Below, in pieces: positions 11,501 to 28,568 of a stretch of 64,000 bases of DNA (the stretch's first letter is position 1; every line of letters starts with the position of its first letter). This DNA is from Hymenopellis radicata. Its lineage: Eukaryota; Basidiomycota; Agaricomycetes; Agaricales; Physalacriaceae. The translations under genes were made by a program, and so were the position numbers. The notes beneath the pieces are model-generated. The model was given only the letters and a program-made list of their open reading frames with translations. It ran no database searches and was not told where the DNA came from. The stretch lies in assembly GCA_015501595.1 (NCBI GenBank), contig JADNRX010000088.1, forward strand, positions 1-64,000, in the 5' to 3' direction.

Positions 11501-13159
11501 TTAGTACACAAGGTCCGACTCCCAAGATGATCTCCGAATCAGGAGTCGTGAGGATCCTGTTTGACCGAGTCCTACGCAATCCTTAGACGCAGAACGCAGT
11601 CGAAGAAAATGGATACGTACGGTATACCAGCGAGAACTGCCTTGGTCATTCTGCTCAACGTCCTCCTCCTCATCGACGGTTCTTGGGACGTTGATGTCGA
11701 TAGTATCCTGGAGTTTGATGACGTCTGTTCCGGTTGTTCTCTATTTTCCCAGTGAGCATACGAGGAAGAGATGTACCTGGAACGTACAGATATCGTCACA
11801 TCGTCCCGCCTCCATCGAACGGTTGTAACGAGATCAATGCTCTGTCCATTTGCACTGGTGACAGCTCGTCGAAGTTCTGCTCGACAATTCAACTTCACGG
11901 GATGTTCATTGCAGACCGAAGATACCGATGAATACGAGTACATACCGTGTACATCATCGAGAATGCTTCTAACAATGGTGTCTAATGCTTTTAGTTCGAG
12001 ACGACGACGAGCGGCACCGAAGACCAACCGAACAATGGCACATAAAGACGTACGGTCCCAAAGTCTGCCCAGTGAACCCAGCGCTCAGCGACGCAGTGAC
12101 AAGAGGAGGAAACGCCGATTGTAGGGTGACCCATATGAGCCGACTGACGAGGTTCTCGGTAGCTTTTGAAACGAGACCACTCTTGGCGCGAACGAGATAG
12201 TACATGGCTATGATACATACCAGTCAGTCTGTGCACGAAGGAAACCGGGCGAGAACTGAACATACAAAATATCGTGATGAGTCCATCTGTCGCGACCGAA
12301 GCGGCTGGAAACATTCGCGAGGCGTTGATGAACTGTTGTGAGCTCCGAATCAGTGGCCGCTGAAGTTGGATGAAATAAGACTTACAGAATCACTCTTAGC
12401 GAGAAATCGGTGGGCATGCTCAGTGTCTGTCGGCGTTCATGAGCATATGGATATGAAAGGAAGATGAAGTATGTAGTACAATCCAGACAGAAGCGCCCAG
12501 GCTGAGGGCACAGCAAGCAACAACCGGAACCAGGAAGAAGTAACTGTGGTGACTCAAGTGAAAGGCGCGGTTTATGAAGAAAATCTGCACAGCGATTGTG
12601 ACCAGCACGGAAGAAAGGCTAGCTGGGGTTCAATTCAGCGACTATCACAGTCAGGTAAGCAATGACGTTTACTGATTTTGGTGTCGGGCTCCATCTGTGT
12701 GAGCTGGAAGAAGTTGCCCCAGTCGACGACATGGCGTTTCCACTGAAAGCAGATTAGGGCAAGGAGAAAGGACACGGTCAATGCTCCTTACCAGTGACAA
12801 GATGATTTGAACAATCTTGAAGATGGTCAGCAAAACCACGATAGCGACGTGAGCTTGAAGATGGAGAGGATCTGAAGCTCCGAATGCGGAGTAGTAGTTT
12901 ACCACTTGACAGGTAAACACACCCTTCGGGTAATGAGATCCCAAAATTCCTGCCGAACAAAGTAGGCAGGCTTACGAAGAGAAACTGCGCGATCATACCT
13001 CCAAAGAGGTAGGGTGCCAAGAACTTGGTGGGATTCGCGAGGTAGGAGGCCTCGAGCCTATCTAATGAAATTCAAATTAGAGGTCGTAGAGGAACGGAGA
13101 TGCCTTGCGCGCCACTCACTAGGAACATAACTTTCGTTGAACAGCGCGGCGTACACCAT
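11501..13159 (-). CDS. Seven-transmembrane protein resembling the DUF6534 family
   Basis: Unknown function; an integral membrane protein of a type greatly expanded in Agaricomycetes. From ATG 13157-13159 the exons read MVYAALFNES, then FLAPYLFGGMIAQFLF (TM1), TCQVVNYYSAFGASDPL, AHVAIVVLLTIFKIVQIIL (TM2), a helix at about 12420-12600 rich in Val/Ile/Phe, ASVATDGLITIF then YYLVRAKSGL (the family's loop before the next helix), a further helix near 12080-12160, and an LNCR motif near 11890. The QxxxYY and LNxR positions match the family pattern as I know it. An acidic tail (VDEEEDVEQND, about 11670) precedes a TAA at 11501-11503. Several introns separate these parts. The order of motifs is clear; the C-terminal exon joins and the stop are tentative. 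Confidence 0.6.
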
Positions 13160-13885
13160 ATTTACGTTGGAAGAGGTGGGCAACCGACCCTTCGCCGTCC
13201 ATGCCACCTATAAGTATCGAGGATTTACGGCAAGCGACCAAAAGGTTGTTTAAATGTCGTGCATCTGCTCCGCCGGCCAACTACTGACGGCGTACGCAAC
13301 TGTATGGAGGATGCCCCTGGTGAGTATACCCAGGGTGAGCGTGTCAGAAGTTCAAGCTCAATATAATCGAGGCGATCCGAGTATCCCCGTGTAGGGTTTT
13401 GTGTGGCAAGGTTCACAAGTCGACACGGTCAGGTCCAGGTCGTGGTGGATAATGTCGTACACAGAAGCGACTTGCGACCGCTTCCATATCAGATGCTGTC
13501 GTGATGGCCATATAGGAGACGGGACAGAAAACTTGCGCGCCATAGTCCAAGTGAGTGCAGGGGGTTAGGTGGCTGTTATATGGTTGTAAGTCGCCTCTGC
13601 GTGATGATTGTTCTTTGCCAACCAGTCTTGGGCGCGATCGACGGGAATGTCCGGAACACGTGATCGACCATGTATTTTTAAGGTACCGGGGTTTGCAACC
13701 ACCACAACGCCGCTGTACACACAGTTAAGGGAAGAGCCCTTCTTCTTGACCTTGGCTTGTCAGATGGAGAATACAGGAACGATGCCTGGGAATGATGACA
13801 TTTGCTTTATATCCGGGCTTTCTCAAGTTGTTCATCGACGACCTCCCCCCCTCCGCTCTTCTGCTGGACTGTTCTCGTCGTTTTC
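13160..13885. other. Divergent intergenic region
   Basis: Separates the minus-strand membrane protein and the plus-strand MFS gene, so it should contain both promoters. No supported coding exon was seen. Confidence 0.4.
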
Positions 13886-16194
13886 ATGCCGCCTTCAACC
13901 TCGGACAAGCATAGCGTGGATGTGAAGGAGGATGACCATGTTTCGCCATCTATCACTGATGTTGAAGCCGCCACATTAAGCGAGGCCGAAAAGAAGGCGT
14001 TGTACAGGAAAATCGACTGGCATCTCTTACCTATTCTCGTTCTCCTGTTTACGATGTCATTCGTGTACGTTCTTTTCCACGATCACCCATAATTTACCTG
14101 ACACTTACTTCAGAGATCGGGGCAACATCGGGGTACACTGACAAACGCGTGTGTCTCCCAGACGCTAATTCTTATCGTAGAATGCCCTCTCCCTAGGCAT
14201 GGTTCATGACTTGAACCTTCAAATCGGAGTGCGCGCCAATATGGTGACGGCCCTTTTCTACATCGCATATGCGGCCTTTGAAGTTCCTTCTCAAATCATG
14301 TTGAAATTGACGCGTCCCTCATTGTGGATACCTGGGATGATGATGGCTTGGGGAATTGTCATGACATTATCGTGCCTCGTGAAGAGCTATAATACGCTTT
14401 TGGTGTAAGTTCCTTCCTTAAAATCAATCAGCCTGGCCCCTTACCGTATCACCTCAGTTGTCGGTTCTTTCTGGGGTGCGGTTGCATAGCGGTCTTTGCT
14501 TGCTTGATATACTGAAGCTGTTGTAGCATGACGGAAGCCGGTATCGTTCCGGTACGTTACTAGTCGCGTGTTCGTCTCTACTAGTTATATTTGACACACG
14601 CGATAGGGAGCAATGTTCTATCTCTCCCTCTGGTATCCCCGTGCGGACATGGCACGGCGAGCTGCGTACATGCTTTCAACAGCCGCAGTAGGGCGTGAGT
14701 CGGCTTGCGTTCATTGCCCACATGATTGTTGACCATTTCTGATTAGTTGCCTGGGGAGGCATATTAGCTTATGGCATCAACAAATTAAATGGGTACGTTT
14801 TTCGACAAGGATCGTAACAATCATCCCTTGAGTACCGAATTACAGCCGTGGGGATCTCAAAGGCTGGGCATGGATTGTAAGCACCTCGCTTTCCATTGAA
14901 ACTCTCGCTGACATGTATTCAGTTTGCTATTGAAGGGATCCTTACCTGTGTTTTCGCTGCTATTGGCCTCGCTTTCATGCACGACGTCAGTCTGCCAATT
15001 CTGCATGTTTGACCAGGTCAGGCAACTAACGAATGACCGGCGCAGTACCCCGAGACCGCCAAATTCCTTACCGAGAAAGAGCGCGCACAAGTAAAGGCGC
15101 TTCTGAAGGCAGACAGCAAAGGAGCACCTACGGCGTTTCGATGGAAATACCTTGTCGACGCTCTGAAAGATTGGAAGGTATACGTGTTGACTTGTGTATA
15201 TCTGGGGTCTGCCCTCTTCACTGCCGACTGTCTCGAAGATCGCTGATGCCCCAATCAGCGTTTTGACTACGACGTTTGATATCGCTCTATTCTTACCTAC
15301 CATCATCAGAGATATCGGATACAGTGCAGCCAATGCTCAGCTACTGTTAGTGCCTCCACACTGCCTCGCTTGGCCGTACGTGTCGCGCATCATTCGCCTT
15401 TCGATGCTGACATGCATAAAGCATCACCATTGGAACTTCAATTCTTTCCGATAGGCTTAACATGAGGGGTCCATTCCTCATGATATTCTCATCTATCGGG
15501 ATGATTGGGTTCGGCATGCTTCGCTCATCTGTAGGCACGGGCGCTGTTGGATACGTTGCAGTATTCTTTGCTGTGATTGGAACTGCGACGTAGGAGCTCT
15601 TCCCCGTGATTTTCCTGAGATTTAGTATTGACGCTTACGTAGTTGCATTCCGATCTCGATAACCTGGATTGGTACCAACGCTGGAGGAGAGATGAAACGA
15701 GCTGCAACGCTCGGCATAGTGTTGGGAACTGGGTCTCTCGGAGGGTCGGCTCGCTGCTCAGCTCCATCCGTCAGGTCGCTAACTGGTTTGTAGCATCATC
15801 GCTTCATTCACCTTCCGCACGAAGGACGCACCCAAGTACCATTTGGGACACAACGGTACGTACTACATCCTCCCATGTGTTCGTCTCTCCTCATCTTCCA
15901 AACTGTATAGTTGCCCTCGGAATGTTGGGATTAATGTAAGCGCATGCTCACTCGTGGAAGTATTACCGTAGTATCTGACGCAAGTCTTCTTAGTTTCGCG
16001 TCTTCGGCCCTCTTGACGTTCACGTATTGGCAACTTAACAAAGCAAAACGGCTGCGGTGTGAGCGAGAAAAGATCGACGATTCTCGAGCGCATGAATTCT
16101 CGGATCTTAACGATGCAAGTCCATTGTTCAGGTATGCTACTCAGTTTTTCTGCTGATGGTCCGTTCTCACTGACCTGATAGATACACGATATAG
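13886..16194 (+). CDS. MFS transporter, anion:cation symporter (ACS)-like
   Basis: Plasma-membrane or organellar proton-coupled uptake of a small anion or vitamin-like compound; the substrate cannot be told. ATG 13886 starts MPPSTSDKHSVDVKEDD. The first helix follows (WHLLPILVLLFTMSF), then DRGNIGNA after an intron, the family signature region between TM1 and TM2. Later exons give FEVPSQIMLKLTRPSLW, the TM4/TM5 region TEAGIVPGAMFYLSLWYP, AWGGILAYGI, then WAWIFAIEGILTCVFA with a following YPETAKFL, all typical of ACS members. The second half holds SALF.., FLPTIIRDIGYS, an exon near 15455-15590, and WIGTNAGGEMKRAATLGIVLG, then a cytoplasmic tail ending at TAG 16192-16194. About ten short introns. 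I saw no frame-breaking change, although the exon after 15760 is harder to place. Confidence 0.8.
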
Positions 16195-16373
16195 CATACC
16201 AAGTGCTCTCACGTCACGACTAATGTCATACGAGTCATACACATGGGAATTGCAGGATATCGTACAGTACGGAACTGTTCTGGATCAACACCAGTACATA
16301 CAGATAACTAAAGAGGCGCGCGAAATGATAAACGACGGAAAACTCGTAGAATGACCACACTGACAGTCCCACT

Positions 16374-16811
16374 TCACAACCCACAATCTACCGGCTTCAG
16401 AGCCTGCGTGACAATATCCACGATACCATACTCCAACGCATGCCCGCCGGTCAAATCGTCCATAGCAGCGATGGTCGTATACCATCCCTCTTGCGCATGG
16501 TCGATAACAGTCACCTTGATACTGTTCGTCTTGCCTGTGTTGTCAGTGTATGACAAATTCCAGCAGGCGCCACATTGAGGTGAGTTCCATCCTGGAACGG
16601 CATAGGAAGACGTGACGTAGGGGTACGTGGGGAGCGAATCGAGGGTGGTATAACCGCGCGTGATAAGTCCATTTTCGCCGTTGGAGCACGCGGTGGTGTT
16701 CAGCGAGGTGCTGCCTGTCCCATAGTGATAGTCGTATCCGAGCTTGCTCGTGCCCGCGAGAGCAGAGGAAGCAAGAGCGAGGGTAGCGACGATTATAGAT
16801 GTGAACTTCAT
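16374..16811 (-). CDS. Cerato-platanin family secreted protein
   Basis: A small secreted, cysteine-rich fungal protein with an expansin-like double-psi barrel; members bind chitin oligomers and self-assemble at interfaces, and some elicit plant responses. ATG 16811 gives a classical signal peptide (MKFTSIIVATLALASSALAG, cleavage near residue 20); an ATG three codons upstream at 16820 is in frame. The mature part has the family landmarks: ACSNGENGLITRGY, FxxLPTYPYV-like DSLPTYPY, QCGACW, VTVIDHAQ, AAMDDLTGG and a terminal PVDCGL, with the four conserved cysteines. 145 residues, a normal length, intronless and undamaged. A broken second copy lies 1.1 kb away, divergently oriented. Confidence 0.9.
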   Translation of the reverse strand: MKFTSIIVATLALASSALAGTSKLGYDYHYGTGSTSLNTTACSNGENGLITRGYTTLDSLPTYPYVTSSYAVPGWNSPQCGACWNLSYTDNTGKTNSIKVTVIDHAQEGWYTTIAAMDDLTGGHALEYGIVDIVTQALKPVDCGL

Positions 16812-17896
16812 GGGAGGCACTGCTGAGAGCTCTGACAGTCAATCCCAAGGAAGTACAAAGGTACGGAAAATGCATACCTCTTCAGACGATGAAAGTAAAC
16901 GGCTGAGGAAGGGAAGGCACAGGCGAGGTATGAAGGGGACGGCGGAGAATCAAAATTAAAGCTAATGCGCTGTAGTCAAGTAAAAAGGAAGCGAGCAGCG
17001 TTGGCGGGGACTAGAAGAACAGCGATTTCACGCTCTTTATAAGGAAGGGCCGTGTCGAGAACGCGCTCGATGGAAAGAGTTGAAGATTAAGGTACTTGTC
17101 ACATAATTCAAACGGGCGGTGGCGAGGCCGCCATTCACGCTGTCTGTTTTCAGGAGGCGTTTGTGACGATGAGGTCGGGCTAGACACTCAAGTCATCCAT
17201 AGTAATCTGGAGACGGTCCTCGAAGTCGGCGTGCAGAATAATCCAGAGCAGGTGGACGCTGTCAAGATGAACTTCCAAGGAGGTACGACGGGAGATGCAA
17301 CGTTTTACGTTTGCCTCGGAGATGGACATGATCCGGTTTGAGTTCGTAGAGAGCAGAAGATACCGCGGGCTGTTGAATTAAGGACTTGGAGAGGACAACG
17401 AAGATTCGTCCGATACTACCTTGAAAGAAAAAGACTGAGCAAGAAGAATGTGTGTTGATTGTTTCGGGAATTACCGAGAGACAGGGGCAAACGTCAGGTC
17501 AAGCGGTTCGTGCTCTTGTTTTCTACCTCCATCCTCAACGGATTTCTTCCCGCGAAACTGACATCTACTGGATCATTTTCCTGACAAGTATCGCTCTCCG
17601 TCTTTCCTCAACTTTCCAAACACCCCGATGTTGACGCTGCACTTGTCAAATGTCGTTTACACGCTATAGGTACCTGACCGCGGTGAACTCTCGACTTACC
17701 ACATCAGTGGAGCTGAAACATCCTGGGTCTTCATTCTGGATGGTGCTTCGGCGAGCCTCCCCGGTATTCATTCAGCCTCTAAAGCTGTCTCCACGAGCAC
17801 CTCGACTGGACGCTGCATACGACGGGAACTCTATCTTGAAAATAAATACGAGGAATGCGGCGCTGTACACACCCTAAAACCACAGTCACAAACGAC
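16812..17896. other. Shared upstream region of the two cerato-platanin copies
   Basis: The intact and broken cerato-platanin copies point away from this 1.1 kb, so it may contain both promoters. Open frames of 60-80 codons here show no recognisable domain and I do not call them genes. Confidence 0.4.
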
Positions 17897-18316
17897 ATGA
17901 GAGTCACTTCAATAGTCTTCACCCTTGCTTGCACCCTCGCCACTACCGTGCAGGCCGTTACTCTCGGCTACGACCGAGTTTGGGGCAACTCCTCTCTCCA
18001 TTGTCTCTTGTTCTAATGGGGCGAACGGTCTACCCGTGGCTATACCACATTCGACTCTCTCCCGATGTTCCCTTACATTGCCTCATCCTCATCCTCTGTT
18101 GTTGCTGGCTGGAACTCACCCCAGTGCGGTAGCTGCTGGTGTTTGGTGTACAAGGATGCTAAAGGAGTACCGAACTGTGACGATAGTTGATCATGCATTG
18201 AATGGGTTTTATACTACATCCCCGGCGGCGATGGATTGCTTGACGGGTGGGAATATGGAGCGGTGGATGTAACGGCGACGATGCTGACGCCGGTGAATTG
18301 TGGATTCCAGTTTTGA
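17897..18316 (+). pseudogene. Degraded cerato-platanin copy
   Basis: ATG 17897 opens a signal-peptide-like start (MRVTSIVFTLACTLATTVQA), then family blocks appear in changing frames: VSCSNGANGL, RGYTTFDSLPMFPY, AGWNSPQCGSCW, VTIVDHALNGFY, AAMDCLTGG, and a terminal VNCGFQF at TGA 18314-18316. At least three or four one- or two-base indels separate these blocks. The four cysteine positions survive, so decay looks recent. The intact neighbour has no introns, so intron splicing is a poor explanation for the shifts. Confidence 0.8.
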
Positions 18317-18886
18317 ACTGGGCATTGAAGTGTTTGAACCAACTCGGATTTGGACAGCCTTTTGGATTCGATCTTGCAGTAAAATCGCATGATGTACGAG
18401 TACAGTTCTACCTCTAATGTAATATACCTTCCGCTCATCCGTTTGTGGCAGTAACAATCCTTCAACGTTGGGGTTATTTTTGTCGTTTAGAAGTTTAACG
18501 CGTTTTATACCTGGCCAGAGGCCGTCGTGTCCGTGGCGTGTCGAAATGAGCAGCGATTGTAGTGAAAACAGGCGCGACACAAGTACGACGTGTTCAAAGG
18601 ATACGCTCTTACTGCGTACGCCGCGAAAATGCAGGAGCCAGCACTCGGCTTCGCTGCCGATAGCTTGGCGCTTACTAACGCCGACGGAACGCGGCACTTG
18701 GCCCTTGTAGGCACCGGGCAGGATAACCATCACTTGGGATGATACTTGACTCATCTAACCAACGCTCATAAAGAGGCTGCGTTGAACGCTGTTGCCCGAC
18801 TGTCTTCTACTACTACAGCGTGGCCAGCCGGGCTAGGTTCTGAAAGTTCATCTCATTGACACGTGGGGCGTGTCCATCTTTCGAAG
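18317..18886. other. Intergenic; possible gene remnant near 18590-18740
   Basis: Between the cerato-platanin remnant and the ABC transporter. An unrecognised plus-strand frame ends HLALVGTGQ..HHLG near 18740, and a 181-codon minus-strand frame overlaps it. Neither shows a domain I know, so no gene is called. Confidence 0.35.
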
Positions 18887-24702
<5,816 letters not shown>

Positions 24703-26272
24703 AGGATTATAGACTATAATAGACTATACCACACCCCACTCAGCTACGCTCAATACCCTCCTCATTGGATAATATATACAGAGAACCTTGTGGGACAGAC
24801 ATGCAACCTAACGCCTGATGGTGAAATATCGACTAGAGGTTCAGAGCGGTTCGGTCTTCATGTATGTTTATAAGCATGGTACAGCTGAAGTGAGCCTGCA
24901 AAACGATCCTAACGCTTACTTGCATCTTCTTATTCTTTCTATATTGACATCGGCGGCAGACGCTAGCCTGTAGTATTGAGTCTCCGAATAAGTATTGTCG
25001 GCGGTGCCCCGACGCCTGCAAAATGTCCGGCCAGGTTGAGGACTTGTACAGGCGACGACATCATCGATGATCCGTTGGGCGTGGCGTCATTTAGGTCAAC
25101 CTCAAGGGCATCGGGAGAACTTGAAACATATGATGGCACGCTGGTAGTGAAGGACGACGTGGAACTTGAATTTGCTACGGATGTGGGAGGGACACCGAGA
25201 AAGGATATCCGATTCCAGTCCTTATCAAAGATCCCGGTGCTAGCGGTGAGATCCATAGGGTCTTCCCAGGAGGGAACCGTGGCGCCATTTTCGGCAGCGA
25301 TGGGATGTTCGGGGGTAAGTGAATCATAAACAATGGGTTAGTTCACTGCCGTCATCATCAGAGATTCGACCACATCTCCACGCTGAGTCGAAGTCTCTGC
25401 AGCTCTGTTTTTCTTTCGTTTTTCTTTCGGTTCAGTCGCGACTACCTAGCGCGTATCGACTCGAGACGCGGGTCGAACGATGGCAGGGGACAAGTCGGGC
25501 CAGCGTCGAGCCAAGCAAGGCGATGACGACGCGACTTACGAGGAAGGCAGGCGCGTGGACCTGCGGACGATAGGCAAGGAGCCTCGTAGGTCAAGCAGGA
25601 CGCCCGGGCTGCGCTCGACGATGAGTGTCGATGACCCGGAGTACCAGGAGATAAACGGGACGTTGAAATCCAGGACGCGCCGCGGAGCCGCGCCAGCGAG
25701 GTCGTTGGCGGACCATTTCGATGCGTTGCCCGAAGACATGGACCGCGTTTCGCCCATAGAGTAGTTCGACGTACTAGTTGGGCTAAGCCTTTTGTCTGAT
25801 GTCAATTGTCCATGTCAGTGAGTACTTACCGCCCCACTCATGCTTCTCAACTAGATCTCCCGCGCGCTTGGATCACCTCAAGCACGCGCCGCGACGTAGG
25901 GAAATTAGTACTAGTACTAGCGTTAAAACTCGAACACTACTTACGGGGTTGAGAAGTTTCGCGACGAAGTACTGGATCAATATTGCCGTGATGTGAAGTT
26001 CTACATGTTTCAGTCTACTTCTCTCAAAATCTCCTTAGTAAATCGATTATTCATTGCGAGTGGAAGGCGTTGGAACTTGGGAAGATGAGCCTGGGAAAGC
26101 TTGAACAGTTCGGATCAGGCCGATCAGTCGCGTGTTCACCTCCTCCTTTCAACGTACCTTGCTCACGTTCAGCCTGGAATTCTGTACGGCATGTTGTGTT
26201 TGTCACCGTGGGATCCTTCACCGCTCTCTCTTCTACATACTCCGTCTTCTCGAGACCTCTTTTGTATGCGCA
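24703..26272. other. Intergenic region with two unresolved open frames
   Basis: No gene was recognised with confidence. On the minus strand 24963-25310 reads as a Ser/Thr-rich sequence (PSWEDPMDLTASTGIFDKDW and following), which could be the C-terminus of a regulator. Its frame continues upstream past one TAA into a Lys/Arg-rich stretch. The plus-strand frame at 25480-25764 is described separately. Confidence 0.35.
25480..25764 (+). CDS. Small hypothetical protein, charged
   Basis: Ninety-four codons, ATG 25480 to TAG 25762-25764. Third codon positions are strongly GC-biased, like the real genes nearby, and the product is rich in Arg, Asp and Glu without hydrophobic segments (for example MSVDDPEYQEINGTLKSR). 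No family recognised. It may be one exon of a larger gene, or the mirror image of a minus-strand exon. Low confidence. Confidence 0.35.
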   Translation: MAGDKSGQRRAKQGDDDATYEEGRRVDLRTIGKEPRRSSRTPGLRSTMSVDDPEYQEINGTLKSRTRRGAAPARSLADHFDALPEDMDRVSPIE

Positions 26273-28014
26273 ATGACCGCCTCAAATCCCAAATTTTCAG
26301 TTGCAATCATGTGGGTCTATCTTCGTATGGCTTATACTAGACCGTACGCTCAACTGTGCTCAAAGTGGGGGCGGCATCGGAGGAGTTACCCTGGCTCTTG
26401 CCCTTTCCAAGTACCCTGACATCCGTTTCGATTTGTACGAAGCTGCCGGAGCATTTGAAGAAATTGGTGCTGGTGTCGGCATCTTTGCGCGATCTCTGTA
26501 TGCTTTGGAGGATCTTGGGCTTATCGATGCTCTGGAAACTATAAATACACCTTCATCACTGTCAGGTACGCGGTTTGCTTTTAGCAATGCTAGCTTAGAC
26601 CGAATTCGCACTTATAGCAAATGCTTGGGATTACCGCAAAGCAGACTTGTATCCTACAGGAAAACAATTTGCACGCAGATTCTATCCGACCGACTTGAAA
26701 GGCTCAGGCAACTATCACCGTGCCCAGTTACTCACACTCCTAGTTTCGTTGCTCCCGGAGCACGTCCGAAATCAATGCATTCACTTCAAGAAGCGACTTG
26801 TGCGCTACGAAAACGACGCGACAAACGGTCAAGTGACGATACACTTTGCGGATGGGAGTACGGCGACTTCTTCTGTTTTAATAGGCGCAGACGGCATTAA
26901 GAGTCCCACGCGACAGGGCATGCTAGCGGAACGGGCAGTTTTGGAAACCGACGATGCAGAGAAAGCCCGAATCTTGAAACACGCTTTGCCGCGTTGGAGT
27001 GGAATGGTAGCATACCGCGGGCTCGTTTCTGCAGACGAAGTCGCGGCCATCTCAGGAGAACCGCACCGATGCACCAAAGACCGTATTATGGTACGTGCAG
27101 TCAAAGAATTCTGTATCCTCTTGATTCACTCTTCATGCAGTATTGTGGAAGGAACGCGCACCTTGTCGTTTTCCCAATCGCAATGGGAAAAAAGATCAAC
27201 GTGGTCGCCTTCGTTTCCAAGAATGTTTTACCAGAGCACAAAGCCGCCGCTGCAGCGAGCACCCTCAAAGATGACGAGAGAACATGGCCCCAGGACAAAC
27301 CCTGGATTGAACCGGTTCCTCAGGAGGAGATGTTAGAGGTGAGGATGGATAAGACATCCTGCTCGCTGACTCTCGGGACGATAGGCTTACGACGGATTTG
27401 AAGAGGAAGCTATCGCTTTACTGAAGGTAAGCTATCGATGTACGTACATCAATTTATCTAACGTGGAACATTAAGTGCATCAAGAGTCCCTCTCGCTGGG
27501 CGATCCATGAGCTGGACCCGTTGCCGTTTTATGCCCATGGAAACGTTGCAGTCCTTGGCGATGCCGCTCACGCCACGCAACCCCACGCCGGCCAGGGTGC
27601 GAATCAGTCAATCGAGGTCAGCACCTATCAGTCAATAATTGAATTGTTGAGCAAGCTTAGGTTGACTCGTCTGTGCAAGGATGCGTACACGTTGGCCCTA
27701 GCATTGGGATCCTCATATGCAACAGCTCAAACGATTCCCAAGGCTTTGAAGGCATACGAACAAGCACGCCTAACTCGAGCGAACGAGGTTATTGCACACT
27801 CCTCAAAGGCAGGCAAAATGCACCAGTCAGTTTCCCGGTGAATCGCTCGGGCTCTTAGTTCTGATCCCTCGACAGATTCATGAAGGATCCGGAGTACGAC
27901 GCTCTCGATCGACTGAAGGCATATATTGAAGGGGATTGGAATCGATGGCTGTTCATTGGCAGTCCCAAGGAAGAAGCCGAAGCCGCGATAAATTCAGTGT
28001 TCAATGCGGATTAG
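26273..28014 (+). CDS. FAD-dependent monooxygenase, salicylate hydroxylase-like
   Basis: Aromatic-ring hydroxylase of the PHBH-fold class A group, expected to use NAD(P)H and O2 on a phenolic acid; the substrate is not determinable. ATG 26273 opens MTASNPKFSVAII. The first intron interrupts the FAD-binding GGGIGG motif, which continues VTLALALSKYP, DLYEAAGAFEEIGAGV. Later: NYHRAQLLTLLVSLLPEH, the internal VLIGADGIKSPTRQ (DG motif), MVAYRGLVSADEV, a beta-sheet substrate domain with HLVVFPIAMGKKINVVAFVS, and the second FAD motif VAVLGDAAHATQPHAGQGANQSIE (27550-27615). The last exon ends SVFNAD at TAG 28012-28014. About six short introns, and no disruption seen. The 150 bp starting at its stop codon is duplicated near 44.76 kb. 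Confidence 0.85.
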
Positions 28015-28150
28015 TACAACCAAACGATTGGTCCCTAGGACCACTGTAACTCCGTAAAAATCGTAAGTGTGACGTAAACATAAGCCCAGCCTCAGCCAGG
28101 AAGAACGTCCGCTTCCCAGCTTCCGTGAACCAAAGATCGTGAGTGTTATC
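28012..28150 (+). repeat. Duplicated segment, copy 1 (hydroxylase 3' UTR)
   Basis: Starts at the hydroxylase stop codon with TTAGTACAACCAAACGATT and continues through a block reading ACTCCGTAAAAATCGTAAG to CGTGAACCAAAGATCGTGAG. The same blocks in the same order occur at 44757-44905 with indels. The rest of 28150-28568 holds no recognisable gene. Confidence 0.75.
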
Positions 28151-28568
28151 CGAATTTTATAGGTCGATGGCAGGTTGATTGGAAATAGTCACACTGGCAT
28201 AGGCGTGGTTACATGTATTCTCTTGTACCAAAAGACTGTCACTGTCAGAGAGTAGAGTCAATTCGTAGTGAAAGCAAATGAATCGCTTGGTGCATCCGAG
28301 TCGTGGGAGCATCTGTAATGCCGCCGGCTACGTAGCACGTGGTGTTAATTTTGTCTCCTTGCAGCAGCACCACCACAACCTTCAACGACTCATTCTCCTC
28401 GCCTTGTATAGGGACTCGCAGCTGACACCCTGTGCGTTGACTCCGGCTTTTAGCGAATTTTAATTAAACGTTCTAAAGCGACTTGATCCTGTTATCTTAG
28501 TTGACCGCGGACAGAGGTACGCTTCTCCGCCCATTTAATGCACCCACCTCACGCGTTACTTCCTAGAA

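Noticed and set aside
18209..18754. A 181-codon minus-strand frame between cerato-platanin remnant and ABC transporter
   Set aside because: It overlaps the 3' end of the pseudogene on the other strand and lacks known motifs. Noted only as unresolved.
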